Assembly (NCBI RefSeq): GCF_000422885.1
Contig: NZ_KE383942.1
Span: forward strand, 375,353-439,352
Source of the DNA: Ottowia thiooxydans DSM 14619
GTDB taxonomy: Bacteria; Pseudomonadota; Gammaproteobacteria; Burkholderiales; Burkholderiaceae_C
DNA length: 64,000 nt
Direction: 5' to 3'
Position 1 is the stretch's first letter, and each line of letters opens with the position of its first letter. The notes beneath the pieces are model-generated. The model did no database searches. It was given only the letters and a program-made list of their open reading frames with translations, and was not told where the DNA came from. A program made the position numbers and the translations under genes. Shown here piece by piece: positions 13,730 to 22,371 of this stretch.

Positions 13730-15367
13730 TTAAGGGAGCGCCTCGGTGAACAAGCCGCCGTACTGTTTGCGAAGCTCGTTCTTCTGAACTTTTCCGGTGC
13801 CGCCTACGGGCAGCGTTTCTAGAAAAACCACATCTTCAGGCATCCACCATTTGGCAACGCGGTCGCTCAGGAATTCGAGCACCTCGTTCTTTCCAAAGTC
13901 TTGCCCGGGCTTGCGAACCACGAGTAGAAGAGGGCGCTCGTCCCACTTGGGGTGCTTGATGCCAATGACTGCCGCCATGGCTACCCCGGGGTGCGCAACG
14001 ACAGCGTTCTCGAGATCAATCGAGCTGATCCATTCGCCACCGCTCTTGATGACGTCTTTCGTGCGATCGCGGATGGTCATGGTGCCATCGGCATCGATGG
14101 TGGCAATGTCGCCAGTGGGAAACCAGCCATTCACCAGGGCAGTTTCCTCTGCCTTGTAATAACGCTCCACGATCCAATGTCCGCGAACCATGAGTTCACC
14201 CTGGCTGGTGCCGTCTCTGGGTAATGTGGCGCCGCTTTCATCCACCACTTTGATTTCTATCCCGCTCGTCACCTTTCCTTGTCGGGCCACTATCGCATGG
14301 CGTTGCTCTGCCGGTAATTCCCAGTCGCTTGCGCTCAGATTACTCAAGGTGGCGATGGCCGTGGTTTCTGTCATTCCCCATCCGTGGCGAACTTCCACGC
14401 CATAAACATCGTTGAATTTTTCGATCAGTGCACGCGGCATGGCCGAACCACCCACACAGGTGCGCCGCATGGTGGTGAAGCGCAAACCGGCTTGTTCAAC
14501 ATGTTGCAACAGCCCCATCCAGATGGTGGGCACGCCCGCACTGATGGTGACGCGCTCGCTCTCCATCAACTCATGCAGGCTGGCGCCATCCAGGCGCGGC
14601 CCCGGCAAAACAAGCTTGGTGCCTGCGAGCATGGCCGAGTAGGGGATGCACCATGCGTTGATATGGAACATGGGTACCACGGGCAGAATAGCTTCGCGCG
14701 TGGACAGGCCCAGCACATCAGGCAAGCCTGATGTGGTCGCGTTCAAGACGATGGCGCGGTGGGAGTAGAGAACGCCTTTGGGATTGCCGGTGGTCCCAGA
14801 GGTATAGCAAAGCGCAGCACCCGTTCGCTCGTCAAACTCCGGCCATTCGAAGGTGTCAGCTTGCGTGGCAATCAGGCTCTCGTAGGAAACCACGGTTGGC
14901 GAGCCTTGCCCGCTTGGAAGGTGCTCATCATCGCTCAGGCACACCCAGTGCTTAACGTGTGGGCACTGCGGTGCAATGGCTGCCACCAGCGGGGCAAAGG
15001 TGCTGTCAAAAAGCACCATTTGATCTTCTGCATGGTTCAGGATGTAGGCCAACTGGGTTGGGTGCAGCCGCGGGTTGCAGGTGTGCATCACCATGCCGCT
15101 GCCAGAGACCGCGTAGTAGGCTTCCAGGTGACGATGGTTGTTCCACGCTATGGATGCCACCGCATCACCTTCCTTCAGCCCCAGCGTGCGCAGCGCATTG
15201 GCGAGTTTGCGTACTCGGCGGGCGATCTGGGCGTAGGTGTGGCGCACCGTGGTGCCGTGGGTCTCGCGTGACACCACCTCCTGGGTGGCGTGTTGCGCAG
15301 CGCCGTGCTCCAGAATGCTGGAGATCAGCAGCGGGCGCTCCATCATTGAACTTTGGTTTTTCGTCAT
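13730..15367 (-). CDS. Fatty-acyl/medium-chain acyl-CoA ligase
   Basis: This 545-residue AMP-forming acyl-CoA synthetase activates a carboxylic acid to acyl-AMP and then acyl-CoA. It shows YTSGTTGNPKGVLYSHR (about 189-205, ATP/AMP loop), GWGMTETTA, WFPTGDIATID and the terminal catalytic Lys region GGTGKVQKNEL. The start at 15367 has GAGGAG nine bases upstream. The closest style is the long-chain-fatty-acid ligases abundant in Comamonadaceae; substrate chain length is not readable. It is monocistronic, with a DUF4124 gene upstream on the same strand. Confidence 0.9.
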   Translation of the reverse strand: MTKNQSSMMERPLLISSILEHGAAQHATQEVVSRETHGTTVRHTYAQIARRVRKLANALRTLGLKEGDAVASIAWNNHRHLEAYYAVSGSGMVMHTCNPRLHPTQLAYILNHAEDQMVLFDSTFAPLVAAIAPQCPHVKHWVCLSDDEHLPSGQGSPTVVSYESLIATQADTFEWPEFDERTGAALCYTSGTTGNPKGVLYSHRAIVLNATTSGLPDVLGLSTREAILPVVPMFHINAWCIPYSAMLAGTKLVLPGPRLDGASLHELMESERVTISAGVPTIWMGLLQHVEQAGLRFTTMRRTCVGGSAMPRALIEKFNDVYGVEVRHGWGMTETTAIATLSNLSASDWELPAEQRHAIVARQGKVTSGIEIKVVDESGATLPRDGTSQGELMVRGHWIVERYYKAEETALVNGWFPTGDIATIDADGTMTIRDRTKDVIKSGGEWISSIDLENAVVAHPGVAMAAVIGIKHPKWDERPLLLVVRKPGQDFGKNEVLEFLSDRVAKWWMPEDVVFLETLPVGGTGKVQKNELRKQYGGLFTEALP

Positions 15368-15435
15368 TTTGTGTCTCCTCAATTTTTGTTGGCAACCAAT
15401 CTTTCAGTCGAAATCCTAACGCCAATCAGGTTCCA

Positions 15436-16101
15436 CTAAAAACACTCAAGCGTGTTGCCTACGCGTCTGCAAGCTTGGCCATCTGGCCGGAAAAGCGTTT
15501 GCCCTGAGCCGTTGTAGCGTACCCCCATGTTGTCCCAGCAGCCGGTGTCATCACACCGGCTGATCACACTGGGTTGGGAGCGTGCAGCGCGCTCTATAGC
15601 TCTTGAGCGGCGGTTCTCTGCATCAATTTCAGAGGCAGATTTACCTGGCCAGGGGTTGAACCCGCATACCCGGCTAGCCTCAGCGCGGTCGTTGTCGATC
15701 TTTGCCGGGGAGGCTGAGGCGCTTTGCGTATTGGCATTGCGAATGGCCAGTTGGCAGCCGGGTGAATCCCGGTCGTTGCTGGTGGGTACTGTGCGGGTGG
15801 CAGGTGCGGCGACTACCGGGCGCCCTGGTTGCTGCGTTGGCTGCTGTTGCTGTTGCTGCTGCTGTTGGATATAGCGTTCATTGCGCTCCCAGTCCATTTG
15901 GGTTTCTATGGTGTTCTCTTGCAGTTTGATGACCCCGCCAGTCGAGGTGTTGGCACATGGCGCATCGCTATAGGCCAGCTTGCCGTCTGGCCCTTTGCAC
16001 CGGTGAACCTGGGCGTTGGAGGCGCTGGCCATCAGCGTAAGAAAAACCGCTGCAACCACTGCCTTGATGATCCGGGCTGAGCCGAGTTTGAGGTACATCA
16101 T
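15436..16101 (-). CDS. Exported DUF4124-type protein with a Gln tract
   Basis: The product is 221 residues. The signal peptide ends SASNAQ; the DUF4124-like segment VHRCKGPDGKLAYSDAPC follows (a pattern common in periplasmic proteins of this order); then comes a run of nine Gln (about residues 79-87) and a Cys-containing C-terminal domain (CDDTGCWDNMG...CRRVGNTLECF) that may be disulfide-bonded. The Gln tract is encoded by a near-pure CAG/CAA repeat and may vary in length between strains. Function unknown. Confidence 0.75.
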   Translation of the reverse strand: MMYLKLGSARIIKAVVAAVFLTLMASASNAQVHRCKGPDGKLAYSDAPCANTSTGGVIKLQENTIETQMDWERNERYIQQQQQQQQQPTQQPGRPVVAAPATRTVPTSNDRDSPGCQLAIRNANTQSASASPAKIDNDRAEASRVCGFNPWPGKSASEIDAENRRSRAIERAARSQPSVISRCDDTGCWDNMGVRYNGSGQTLFRPDGQACRRVGNTLECF

Positions 16102-16132
16102 GTCTCACTGAGGCATAAATTTAATAAAAGCA

Positions 16133-16156
16133 AAACGGCACCCTTGGGTGCCGTTT
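16133..16156 (-). terminator. Terminator of the glycosidase gene
   Basis: AAACGGCACCC and GGGTGCCGTTT form an 11-bp stem with a three-base loop, followed on the minus strand by TGCTTTTATT. It lies 25 bases after the stop at 16181. Confidence 0.8.
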
Positions 16157-16180
16157 GCATTGAATCACACTGGGTGAAGA

Positions 16181-17971
16181 TTACTTCAAACCAAGCGCCG
16201 TTTTGCGAGTTTGCTCTGCGCCTTTAAATGCTGTCGTTACCGCATTCAGCAATTCGGTACGGGGGGTCAGCTTGTCTACCTGTAAATTTCCGCCCTTGCC
16301 GCCATAGTTGTCCGTATAGGCCTGATTGGCTGCGCGGTCACCCAGCGCAATGGAGTTCAGCCCAAAGCCTTCTTCATCCCAGTATTTGTTTGGAAATCCG
16401 TTGGGAGTGGGTGTGCCTTCCTGGCGATCATTGCGGTTGCTTCCGCCTGACTGTTTCCACCATTCGTCGCTCCACTCGAAGTAGAACATGCCGGTCACAG
16501 CAGGGTGCTTGAACGAAGCGTTGATCAGCGGGCCAACCGCATTGGCCGTTGCCTTGACAGTGGCCTCATCAGAGTAGATGGAAAGCGGGTCGCCCGAAGT
16601 GCGATGGCCCGTGGCCGGAAGGCCGTACTCGGTCATGATGATAGGGCGGGCAGCGTCACCCTGCTTGGCTTTCAGCCAAGGGTCTAGCGCAGAAGCCACT
16701 TGCTCGGCCTGGAACACATTCACGCCGTAGTAGTCGATCGACTGAGCGTTAGCTTTGCGGTATTCAACCGTTTTCTCAGCGAACACGGGGTCATCATTGA
16801 AAGCCCAGCCGATCAGTTTGTTGGGTGCCAGGGCTTTGGCGCGATCAGCATATTTCTTCACTTGAGCCCAGTAGTGCACTGGGTAGGTATGAAGCTGTTG
16901 CCAGTAAACGGCCAGGTCGTCGGAGCCTTCGCACTTGCGATCCGTCAAGGTTGTTGGAGCAGGAGGCACAGGATCCGCATAGTGGCACGAACCGCCCACT
17001 TCATTGAAGATGGTGAACCCAATCACGGCTGGGTGGTCCCTCATTTGCTCAATGGTGGCGGTGAAGTTGTTGTCCCAGAACTCGATCTCCTTGGCTTTTA
17101 CCGGAAGATCAAACACAGACTTCACGAACATCGTGTCTGGCATGGGAATACCCACGATCACATACACCGGGTTCACGCCGTTGTTCCAGGCTTCATCCAG
17201 GAATTTCTTGTGCTGGCGCACCAGCAAAGACCCCGGCGCATTGATTTCCGCTGGCGTAGGGGTGGAGCCATCATTCTTGATGAAGTTGGCAATCAGGGAA
17301 TAGGTGCGCAGGGAATTGAATCCATGCTTGCGGATGTTTTCCAGATCGCGTTTCCAGACGAGCTCAAAATCCAGGAAGCCGCCGGGGGTGTCCCAGAAGA
17401 GATCGCCAAAGCTGGGGCCATCTTTATTGGAAGAACCAATGGGGGCAGGGGAGTAGGCTACGCCCTTGGCCAGAAAATCTTGCGCGGCACCGCCGTTAAC
17501 AGCCACCTTCAGGCTAGCGATACCCGTGTCATCCATAGAGGCTTGCCACTTGGTTGTGGAAGGCCCTGCAGTGGTAGGTACGGGGCTGGCAGAACCTCGT
17601 GCCCCATCCCATGCAATGGGTTCATCATCATTTGCCAAGGAATAGCCGCCATTGCGCAGGTAATCCACCGTGGCAGATTTTGCGGTGAGGGGCACATTCT
17701 GGATGGCCACAGTGGGGCCAGCCAAAACCTCGACTGGGCCATGCACCACGGCGCCGCTGGCATCCAGGAACTTGACCTGCATGCTGTCGACCCCGGCCGG
17801 AAGGGCCGCGGCCGCTTTTTGCAGCGAACCGGTTTTTGCGCTCGCAAGGTGAGAGATCGTGACTTCTCCGGTGCCCACGGTGTCGGAGCCGCCACCACAG
17901 CTTGCGAGCAAGAAAGCGCTCGCAAGTGCGGCGGCAAGGAGCGCGCGCGGGGCTGAAAGCTGGTGTGGCAT
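16181..17971 (-). CDS. Lipoprotein glycoside hydrolase (GH2-type TIM barrel)
   Basis: This 596-residue exported lipoprotein has a lipobox LLASC with Cys25. After a beta-rich N-terminal region (about 35-150) comes a TIM-barrel glycosidase: FNSLRTYSLI, then FTIFNEVGG (about 322, likely acid/base Glu), YYGVNVF, IIMTEYG (about 446, likely nucleophile Glu) and FYFEWSDEWW. The two Glu at strand ends fit clan GH-A. It probably acts on a beta-linked glucan or glucuronide at the cell surface; specificity is unknown. It is monocistronic with its own terminator. Confidence 0.8.
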   Translation of the reverse strand: MPHQLSAPRALLAAALASAFLLASCGGGSDTVGTGEVTISHLASAKTGSLQKAAAALPAGVDSMQVKFLDASGAVVHGPVEVLAGPTVAIQNVPLTAKSATVDYLRNGGYSLANDDEPIAWDGARGSASPVPTTAGPSTTKWQASMDDTGIASLKVAVNGGAAQDFLAKGVAYSPAPIGSSNKDGPSFGDLFWDTPGGFLDFELVWKRDLENIRKHGFNSLRTYSLIANFIKNDGSTPTPAEINAPGSLLVRQHKKFLDEAWNNGVNPVYVIVGIPMPDTMFVKSVFDLPVKAKEIEFWDNNFTATIEQMRDHPAVIGFTIFNEVGGSCHYADPVPPAPTTLTDRKCEGSDDLAVYWQQLHTYPVHYWAQVKKYADRAKALAPNKLIGWAFNDDPVFAEKTVEYRKANAQSIDYYGVNVFQAEQVASALDPWLKAKQGDAARPIIMTEYGLPATGHRTSGDPLSIYSDEATVKATANAVGPLINASFKHPAVTGMFYFEWSDEWWKQSGGSNRNDRQEGTPTPNGFPNKYWDEEGFGLNSIALGDRAANQAYTDNYGGKGGNLQVDKLTPRTELLNAVTTAFKGAEQTRKTALGLK

Positions 17972-18380
17972 AAGAGTATTTCCTTGGTTTTCGGCACGCC
18001 GCTCGCGCTTGAAAATATCGCTATGCAGGTACTGAACTTAATACGGTGTATCTCAATATAACAGCGTCTGGAAAAAATTTATAGACGAGTATTACCTTGG
18101 TATTCAATTGGAGTTGGGGGAATTTCAACGGTGGAGCACGCACTTGGTCGGCATGGGCGACAACGCAAAAATCTCCGCGATAACGGGCGAGGCCAGGTGA
18201 AATTGAGGAGACGGCTGCTTGAACTACAAAAATCCGTTCCGGCTGAGGTTCTATGTTTTTGGTCTATCCCCGCATGCCATTGAAACAAAAAAACCGTTCG
18301 GGCTGAGCTTGTCGAAGCCTTGCGCAGCGCTTCTCCAGGCTCAGCCCGAACGGTGTTTGTCGAATGAAAGCGATTCGGTC
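17972..18380. other. Intergenic stretch with REP-like repeat
   Basis: The glycosidase promoter must lie near 17972-18080. The rest holds no convincing gene. The notable content is the large inverted repeat at 18294-18353 and a partial copy (CCGTTCCGGCTGAGG) at 18234. Confidence 0.5.
18294..18353. repeat. REP-like inverted repeat
   Basis: CCGTTCGGGCTGAGC (18294-18308) and GCTCAGCCCGAACGG (18339-18353) are exact reverse complements; CTTGTCGAAGCC follows the left arm. Related single copies occur at 30767-30793 and 41407-41436. Such repeats are scattered between genes in this bacterial group. Here it may terminate transcription from the Bug gene ending at 18381 or simply be a mobile repeat. Confidence 0.75.
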
Positions 18381-19349
18381 TTAGTCGACCCGGGCGCCTG
18401 ACCTCTTCACCACTGGCTCATAGCGCACCCGCTCACGCGTCATGAAAGAGCCAAACTGCTCCGGCGTAGTGGGCACAGGCTCAGCCATGAGTTGTTCAAA
18501 GCGTTGCTGCGTTTCCGGTGCCTTCAATGCAGTAGTAAAGGCCGCATTGAGCTTGTCGATCACATCTTTAGGCGTGCCCGCAGGAGCCACCAGACCCCAC
18601 CAGGTTTCCACCTCAAAGCCTTTGAGTGTTTCCGCAATAGCAGGTACCCCAGGCAACAGGGGCGAGCGCTTGGCTGTAGTCACCGCCAAAGGCTTGAGCT
18701 TGCCTGCCTTGATGTTGCTGGAAGCCGCAGCCAGGTTGTCAATATTGAAATCCACCTGCCCAGACAGCAGGGCCAATTGCGCAGGGTTGCCGCCGTTGTA
18801 GGGAATGTGCACCGCAAAGATGCCGGCGCCTTGCTTGAACATCTCTCCCGCCAGATGGCCGGCCGAGCCGTTTCCGCCGGAGCCGTAGTTGAGCTTGCCA
18901 GGGTTTTTCTTGGCGTAGGCAATCAGATCAGCCAGGGAATTGATGTTCAGGCGAGTAGCAGCGTCTGCGTTCATCACCAGCACGTTGGGCACGCGCACCA
19001 TCTGCGTGATGGGCGCGAAATCCTTGCCCGCATCAAACGGCATCTTGCTGAAGAGCCACGGGTTGATGGCGTGGGTGGCCACAGCTGAAATACCGATGGT
19101 GTGGCCATCTGGCGCCGCCTTGGCCACCAGATCGCTACCTATGTTGCCGCCACCGCCGGGTTTGTTGTCAATGATGACCGGGCCACCAAGCGAATCCTTC
19201 ACGCGCTCAGCCAGCGCACGCGCTGTGACATCGATAGGGCCACCCGGTGCGTAGGGCACGATCAGGCGAATAGGCTTACCTGTTTGGGCGATGGCGCTGA
19301 CAGAAGCGGCCAGGGCGATGCTGGCTATAAAAAGGGAACGTCTTTGCAT
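18381..19349 (-). CDS. Bug/TctC-family periplasmic solute receptor
   Basis: The 322-residue Bug-family receptor has a signal peptide (MQRRSLFIASIALAASVSAI...). It shows the family hallmarks RLIVPYAPGGPIDVTARALA (ligand loop), VIIDNKPGGGGNIGSD, GKLNYGSGGNGSAGHLAGEM and HIPYNGG. Bug receptors bind small carboxylates and work with tripartite tricarboxylate transporters or as orphan sensors; no membrane partners are seen here, so this is an orphan. It follows the second Bug gene (19478-20443) on the same strand with a 128-base gap. Confidence 0.92.
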   Translation of the reverse strand: MQRRSLFIASIALAASVSAIAQTGKPIRLIVPYAPGGPIDVTARALAERVKDSLGGPVIIDNKPGGGGNIGSDLVAKAAPDGHTIGISAVATHAINPWLFSKMPFDAGKDFAPITQMVRVPNVLVMNADAATRLNINSLADLIAYAKKNPGKLNYGSGGNGSAGHLAGEMFKQGAGIFAVHIPYNGGNPAQLALLSGQVDFNIDNLAAASSNIKAGKLKPLAVTTAKRSPLLPGVPAIAETLKGFEVETWWGLVAPAGTPKDVIDKLNAAFTTALKAPETQQRFEQLMAEPVPTTPEQFGSFMTRERVRYEPVVKRSGARVD

Positions 19350-19477
19350 GGTGTTTGAGAGCGAGAAAAATTCGGTTTGGTGAGAGAGCCCCTCGTCAGC
19401 AAGTCGCTAGCCAGCGAATCGCCTGCGATGGGGCCTCTCTTTAATTGCCGGCGCCGCAGTGTGGGCGCCAGCCTGAC

Positions 19478-20443
19478 TTATTCTGCCTTGAACCCAGAAG
19501 CCTTGATCGGCTGTTCCCAGCGCTTCAGGTGCGATGCCTGCATGGAAGCCAGTGCAGCCGCAGGCGCGTGGTTTGGCACCAGACCAAAGCCGTAGATCTT
19601 GTCTTGCACGGTTTGGTCTTTCAGAGCTTCAGCAACGGCGCGGTCAATTTTTGCAACTACGTCAGCAGGCATGCCGGGAGGTCCATAGAGGCCAAAGAAG
19701 GCATCGGCCACCATGTTGATGCCTTGCTCCTTCAGCGTAGGCACATCAGGCAGGGCTTTGGAGCGCTGCTCGCCCGTGACGGCCAAGATGCGCACCTTGC
19801 CTGCTTTGTGGTGTTCCAGGGTTTCAGAAGCGGTATCTACCATCAGCGGAATCTGCCCGCCAATCAAATCCTGAGCGGCAGGAGCGCCACCGCGATAAGC
19901 CACGTGAGTCAGCGGCACGCCAGCAGCCTGCCCCAGCAGCAGGCCTGCAAAGTGCGGCACCGTGCCTGCACCGGAGGTGCCGTAGTTCGCCTTGCCGGGG
20001 TTGGCCTTCATCCACGCCAGTACGGATTTCAGATCTCCACCTGTGGCGCCCGGGCCAGCGGTAACTGCGAAATCGAACGTAGTCACGCCTGAAATGGGCG
20101 TGAAATCCTTGATAGGGTCATACCCAATATTGCTGTAAAGCCAGGGCGCAATCACCATGGCACCACTAGGAGATAGCGCCAAAGTCTGCCCATCTGGGGC
20201 GGCGCGTTTTAGTTCTCCCAGCACCAAACGCCCAGCCGCGCCCGGCTTGTTTTCAACCAGCACATTCTGGCCAAGCGAAGCGCGCATTTTTTCAGCCAGC
20301 AGCCTGCCCACCACATCTACCGAGCCGCCTGGCGGAAACCCGATCAGGATTTTTATGGTTTTCTCTTGAGCGAAGGCAAGCGGCGAAGCGAATGCACCAG
20401 CGAGAGCAACAGTGGCCAAGGCGGCGAGGGCGCGGCGTTTCAT
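19478..20443 (-). CDS. Bug/TctC-family periplasmic solute receptor
   Basis: This 321-residue receptor starts MKRRALAALATVALAGAFAS at 20443, supported by GGAGA upstream. The same frame stays open far upstream across the divergent amidohydrolase gene, but that extension is not coding. Motifs are ILIGFPPGGSVDVVGRLLA, VLVENKPGAAGRLVLGEL, GKANYGTSGAGTVPHFAG and HVAYRGG. It is divergent from amidohydrolase/isochorismatase genes, so it may bring in their substrate or signal its presence. Confidence 0.92.
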   Translation of the reverse strand: MKRRALAALATVALAGAFASPLAFAQEKTIKILIGFPPGGSVDVVGRLLAEKMRASLGQNVLVENKPGAAGRLVLGELKRAAPDGQTLALSPSGAMVIAPWLYSNIGYDPIKDFTPISGVTTFDFAVTAGPGATGGDLKSVLAWMKANPGKANYGTSGAGTVPHFAGLLLGQAAGVPLTHVAYRGGAPAAQDLIGGQIPLMVDTASETLEHHKAGKVRILAVTGEQRSKALPDVPTLKEQGINMVADAFFGLYGPPGMPADVVAKIDRAVAEALKDQTVQDKIYGFGLVPNHAPAAALASMQASHLKRWEQPIKASGFKAE

Positions 20444-20551
20444 AGGGAGTCTCCGTTGTAATGATCGTTTGTTGGCATAGTATCCAATACGGAAGCTAGC
20501 GAACACTAGTGCTATTTTCAAGCATCCCACATTCAAAAACGAGGAGACACA

Positions 20552-21532
20552 ATGACCATCATCGACGTCCATACCCACATGTTCACGCACAAATGGCTTG
20601 AACTTCTGAAGGCCAACGCCGGTATGTACAACGTGAAAACCCGCCCAGATGGCCAGCACGAGATTTTCCGTGGCGATACGCCGGTGGTGATCCCGCAGAA
20701 AGGGCACTTCGATTGGAAGCTGCGCATTCAGCACATGGATAAGGCAGGCATTGATGTGTCTGTGGTTTCGCTCACTTGCCCCAATGTGTACTGGGGCGGA
20801 GAAGAAATCAGCGTACAAGCCGCACGTGAGGCCAATGACAACGTGGCGGATGCCCAGCGCGAATACCCAGACCGCATCCGCTGGTTTGCCTCTCTGCCTT
20901 GGGAATACCCACAGCGCGCCGTGGAGGAGCTGGAACGTTGCTGCGCCAAAGGCGCTGTAGGCGTCATGGTGCTGGCCAACGTGGCCGGCAAAAGCCTCAC
21001 AGACCCCATGTTTGCCCCCATCTGGGCAGCCATCGACAAGCGGGCGCTTCCCGTGCTGGTGCACCCCACAGATCCCCCCGGCGTAGACGCCATGGACATG
21101 ACCAAGTTCGATTTGAGCTGGTCTGTGGGCTTTATGTTCGACACCACCCTGGCCATCACCCGGATGATCTTCGAAGGGTTCTTTGACCGATACCCCAATA
21201 TGAAGATCATTGCCTCCCACGGCGGTGGCACGCTGCCGTACCTGGTGGGCAGATTTGAAAAAGGCGATGAGGTAGAACTGCCCCAACGCCGCCAGATGAA
21301 GCGCAAGCCCACGGATTACCTGCGCCACATCTACTACGACAATATTACGTACAACCTGGGCGCATTGAAGTACCTGGTGGATGTGGTGGGAGAAGAGCAC
21401 GTCATGCTGGGCACAGATTGGCCGCATTGGGTGCACGACACCGCTGGCGCCCTGGCCAATACCGCACAGCTGCCGGCATCTCAGATGCGCGCCATCCGCG
21501 GCGCGAATGCGCTGAGGGTGTTTGGGCTCTGA
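20552..21532 (+). CDS. Amidohydrolase_2-family metal hydrolase/decarboxylase
   Basis: The product is a 326-residue TIM-barrel enzyme of the ACMSD-type amidohydrolase family. Metal ligands are visible in DVHTHMF (5-11), VLVHPTDPPG, IIASHGGG and the Asp in GTDWPH. This family includes aminocarboxymuconate semialdehyde and gamma-resorcylate decarboxylases and lactone hydrolases. GAGGAG precedes the ATG. An isochorismatase-like gene follows after 58 bases. With the divergent Bug receptor this suggests catabolism of an aromatic- or heterocycle-derived acid; the exact substrate is unknown. Confidence 0.88.
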   Translation: MTIIDVHTHMFTHKWLELLKANAGMYNVKTRPDGQHEIFRGDTPVVIPQKGHFDWKLRIQHMDKAGIDVSVVSLTCPNVYWGGEEISVQAAREANDNVADAQREYPDRIRWFASLPWEYPQRAVEELERCCAKGAVGVMVLANVAGKSLTDPMFAPIWAAIDKRALPVLVHPTDPPGVDAMDMTKFDLSWSVGFMFDTTLAITRMIFEGFFDRYPNMKIIASHGGGTLPYLVGRFEKGDEVELPQRRQMKRKPTDYLRHIYYDNITYNLGALKYLVDVVGEEHVMLGTDWPHWVHDTAGALANTAQLPASQMRAIRGANALRVFGL

Positions 21533-21590
21533 TGAGCCCTTCACCTGTCGCTTCCAAAATTGATGGTTTTGAATTTAGAAAGGTTTATTA

Positions 21591-22196
21591 ATGCTGCTTG
21601 ATGCCGATGATTGCCAACTTGTCCTGATCGACTATCAGGCACGCCTCATGCCCGCCATTGATGGGCGTGAATTTGTACTGGCCAACGCGCTGAAGCTGGC
21701 GCGCATGGCCAGGCTGCTTCAGGTGCCTGTGTGGGGCACGGAGCAAAACCCAGCAAAGCTTGGCGGCTTGGACCAGCCCCTGGCGGAACTGTGCGACACC
21801 ATCGTCGCCAAGATGGCCTTCAGCGGCGCAGAAGAGCTGCTGCCTCTGCTGCGCCCAGCTCCCAAACCCCAGCGCGGCGGCAACGCACGCAGCTTGCCCA
21901 AGCATCTTCAAAAACCTGCGGAGCCTGAGGCCCCAGAGCGCAACACCATCGTGATTGCCGGCTGCGAAGCCCATGTGTGCCTAATGCAAACGGCCCTCGT
22001 ATTGCTGGAAGAAGAGTGCGATGTCTGGGTGGTCACAGACGCCTGCGGCTCGCGCACTGAGCGCAATCGTGATGCCGCTTACGACCGCCTGGCCGGAGCG
22101 GGCTGCGAGCTGGTCACCACAGAGATGGTGTGCTTTGAATGGATAGGCTCGGCGGAGCATCCGGCGTTTAAAGACATGCAAGCCCTGATTAAATAA
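21591..22196 (+). CDS. Isochorismatase-like cysteine hydrolase
   Basis: This 201-residue protein of the isochorismatase/nicotinamidase superfamily shows the catalytic triad: Asp in VLIDYQ (about 13), Lys in VAKMAFSG (about 80) and nucleophile Cys in GCEAHVCLMQT (about 129). Length and layout fit YcaC-like hydrolases, which have broad or unknown substrates. An insertion with Pro/Gln-rich sequence (APKPQRGGNARSLPKHLQKP) lies between Lys and Cys and is unusual for the family. It is probably co-transcribed with the amidohydrolase. Confidence 0.85.
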   Translation: MLLDADDCQLVLIDYQARLMPAIDGREFVLANALKLARMARLLQVPVWGTEQNPAKLGGLDQPLAELCDTIVAKMAFSGAEELLPLLRPAPKPQRGGNARSLPKHLQKPAEPEAPERNTIVIAGCEAHVCLMQTALVLLEEECDVWVVTDACGSRTERNRDAAYDRLAGAGCELVTTEMVCFEWIGSAEHPAFKDMQALIK

Positions 22197-22371
22197 AGTG
22201 AGCTTTTGACTGAGGTGCACGGCGCCTCGGTCAGTTTTGCGCAAGCCTTCAAGCCATAATTATGAATTCAAAATGAGTTGAGCCTAGGTTTTACGGCGCT
22301 GAGAGGCCATTAAATCCGGGCGAAATTCAGTCGATCAATAAAACTGGCCAGCAAGGCCTCGGAGACGTTTC

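Noticed and set aside
16700-17956. 418-codon open frame on the plus strand
   Set aside because: It lies wholly opposite the lipoprotein glycosidase, which has a lipobox, catalytic motifs and a terminator; the plus-strand frame has no motif and is an antisense shadow.
20444-21544. Upstream extension of the Bug receptor frame (to 688 codons)
   Set aside because: The signal peptide and ribosome site fix the start at 20443; the extension runs antisense through the amidohydrolase gene.
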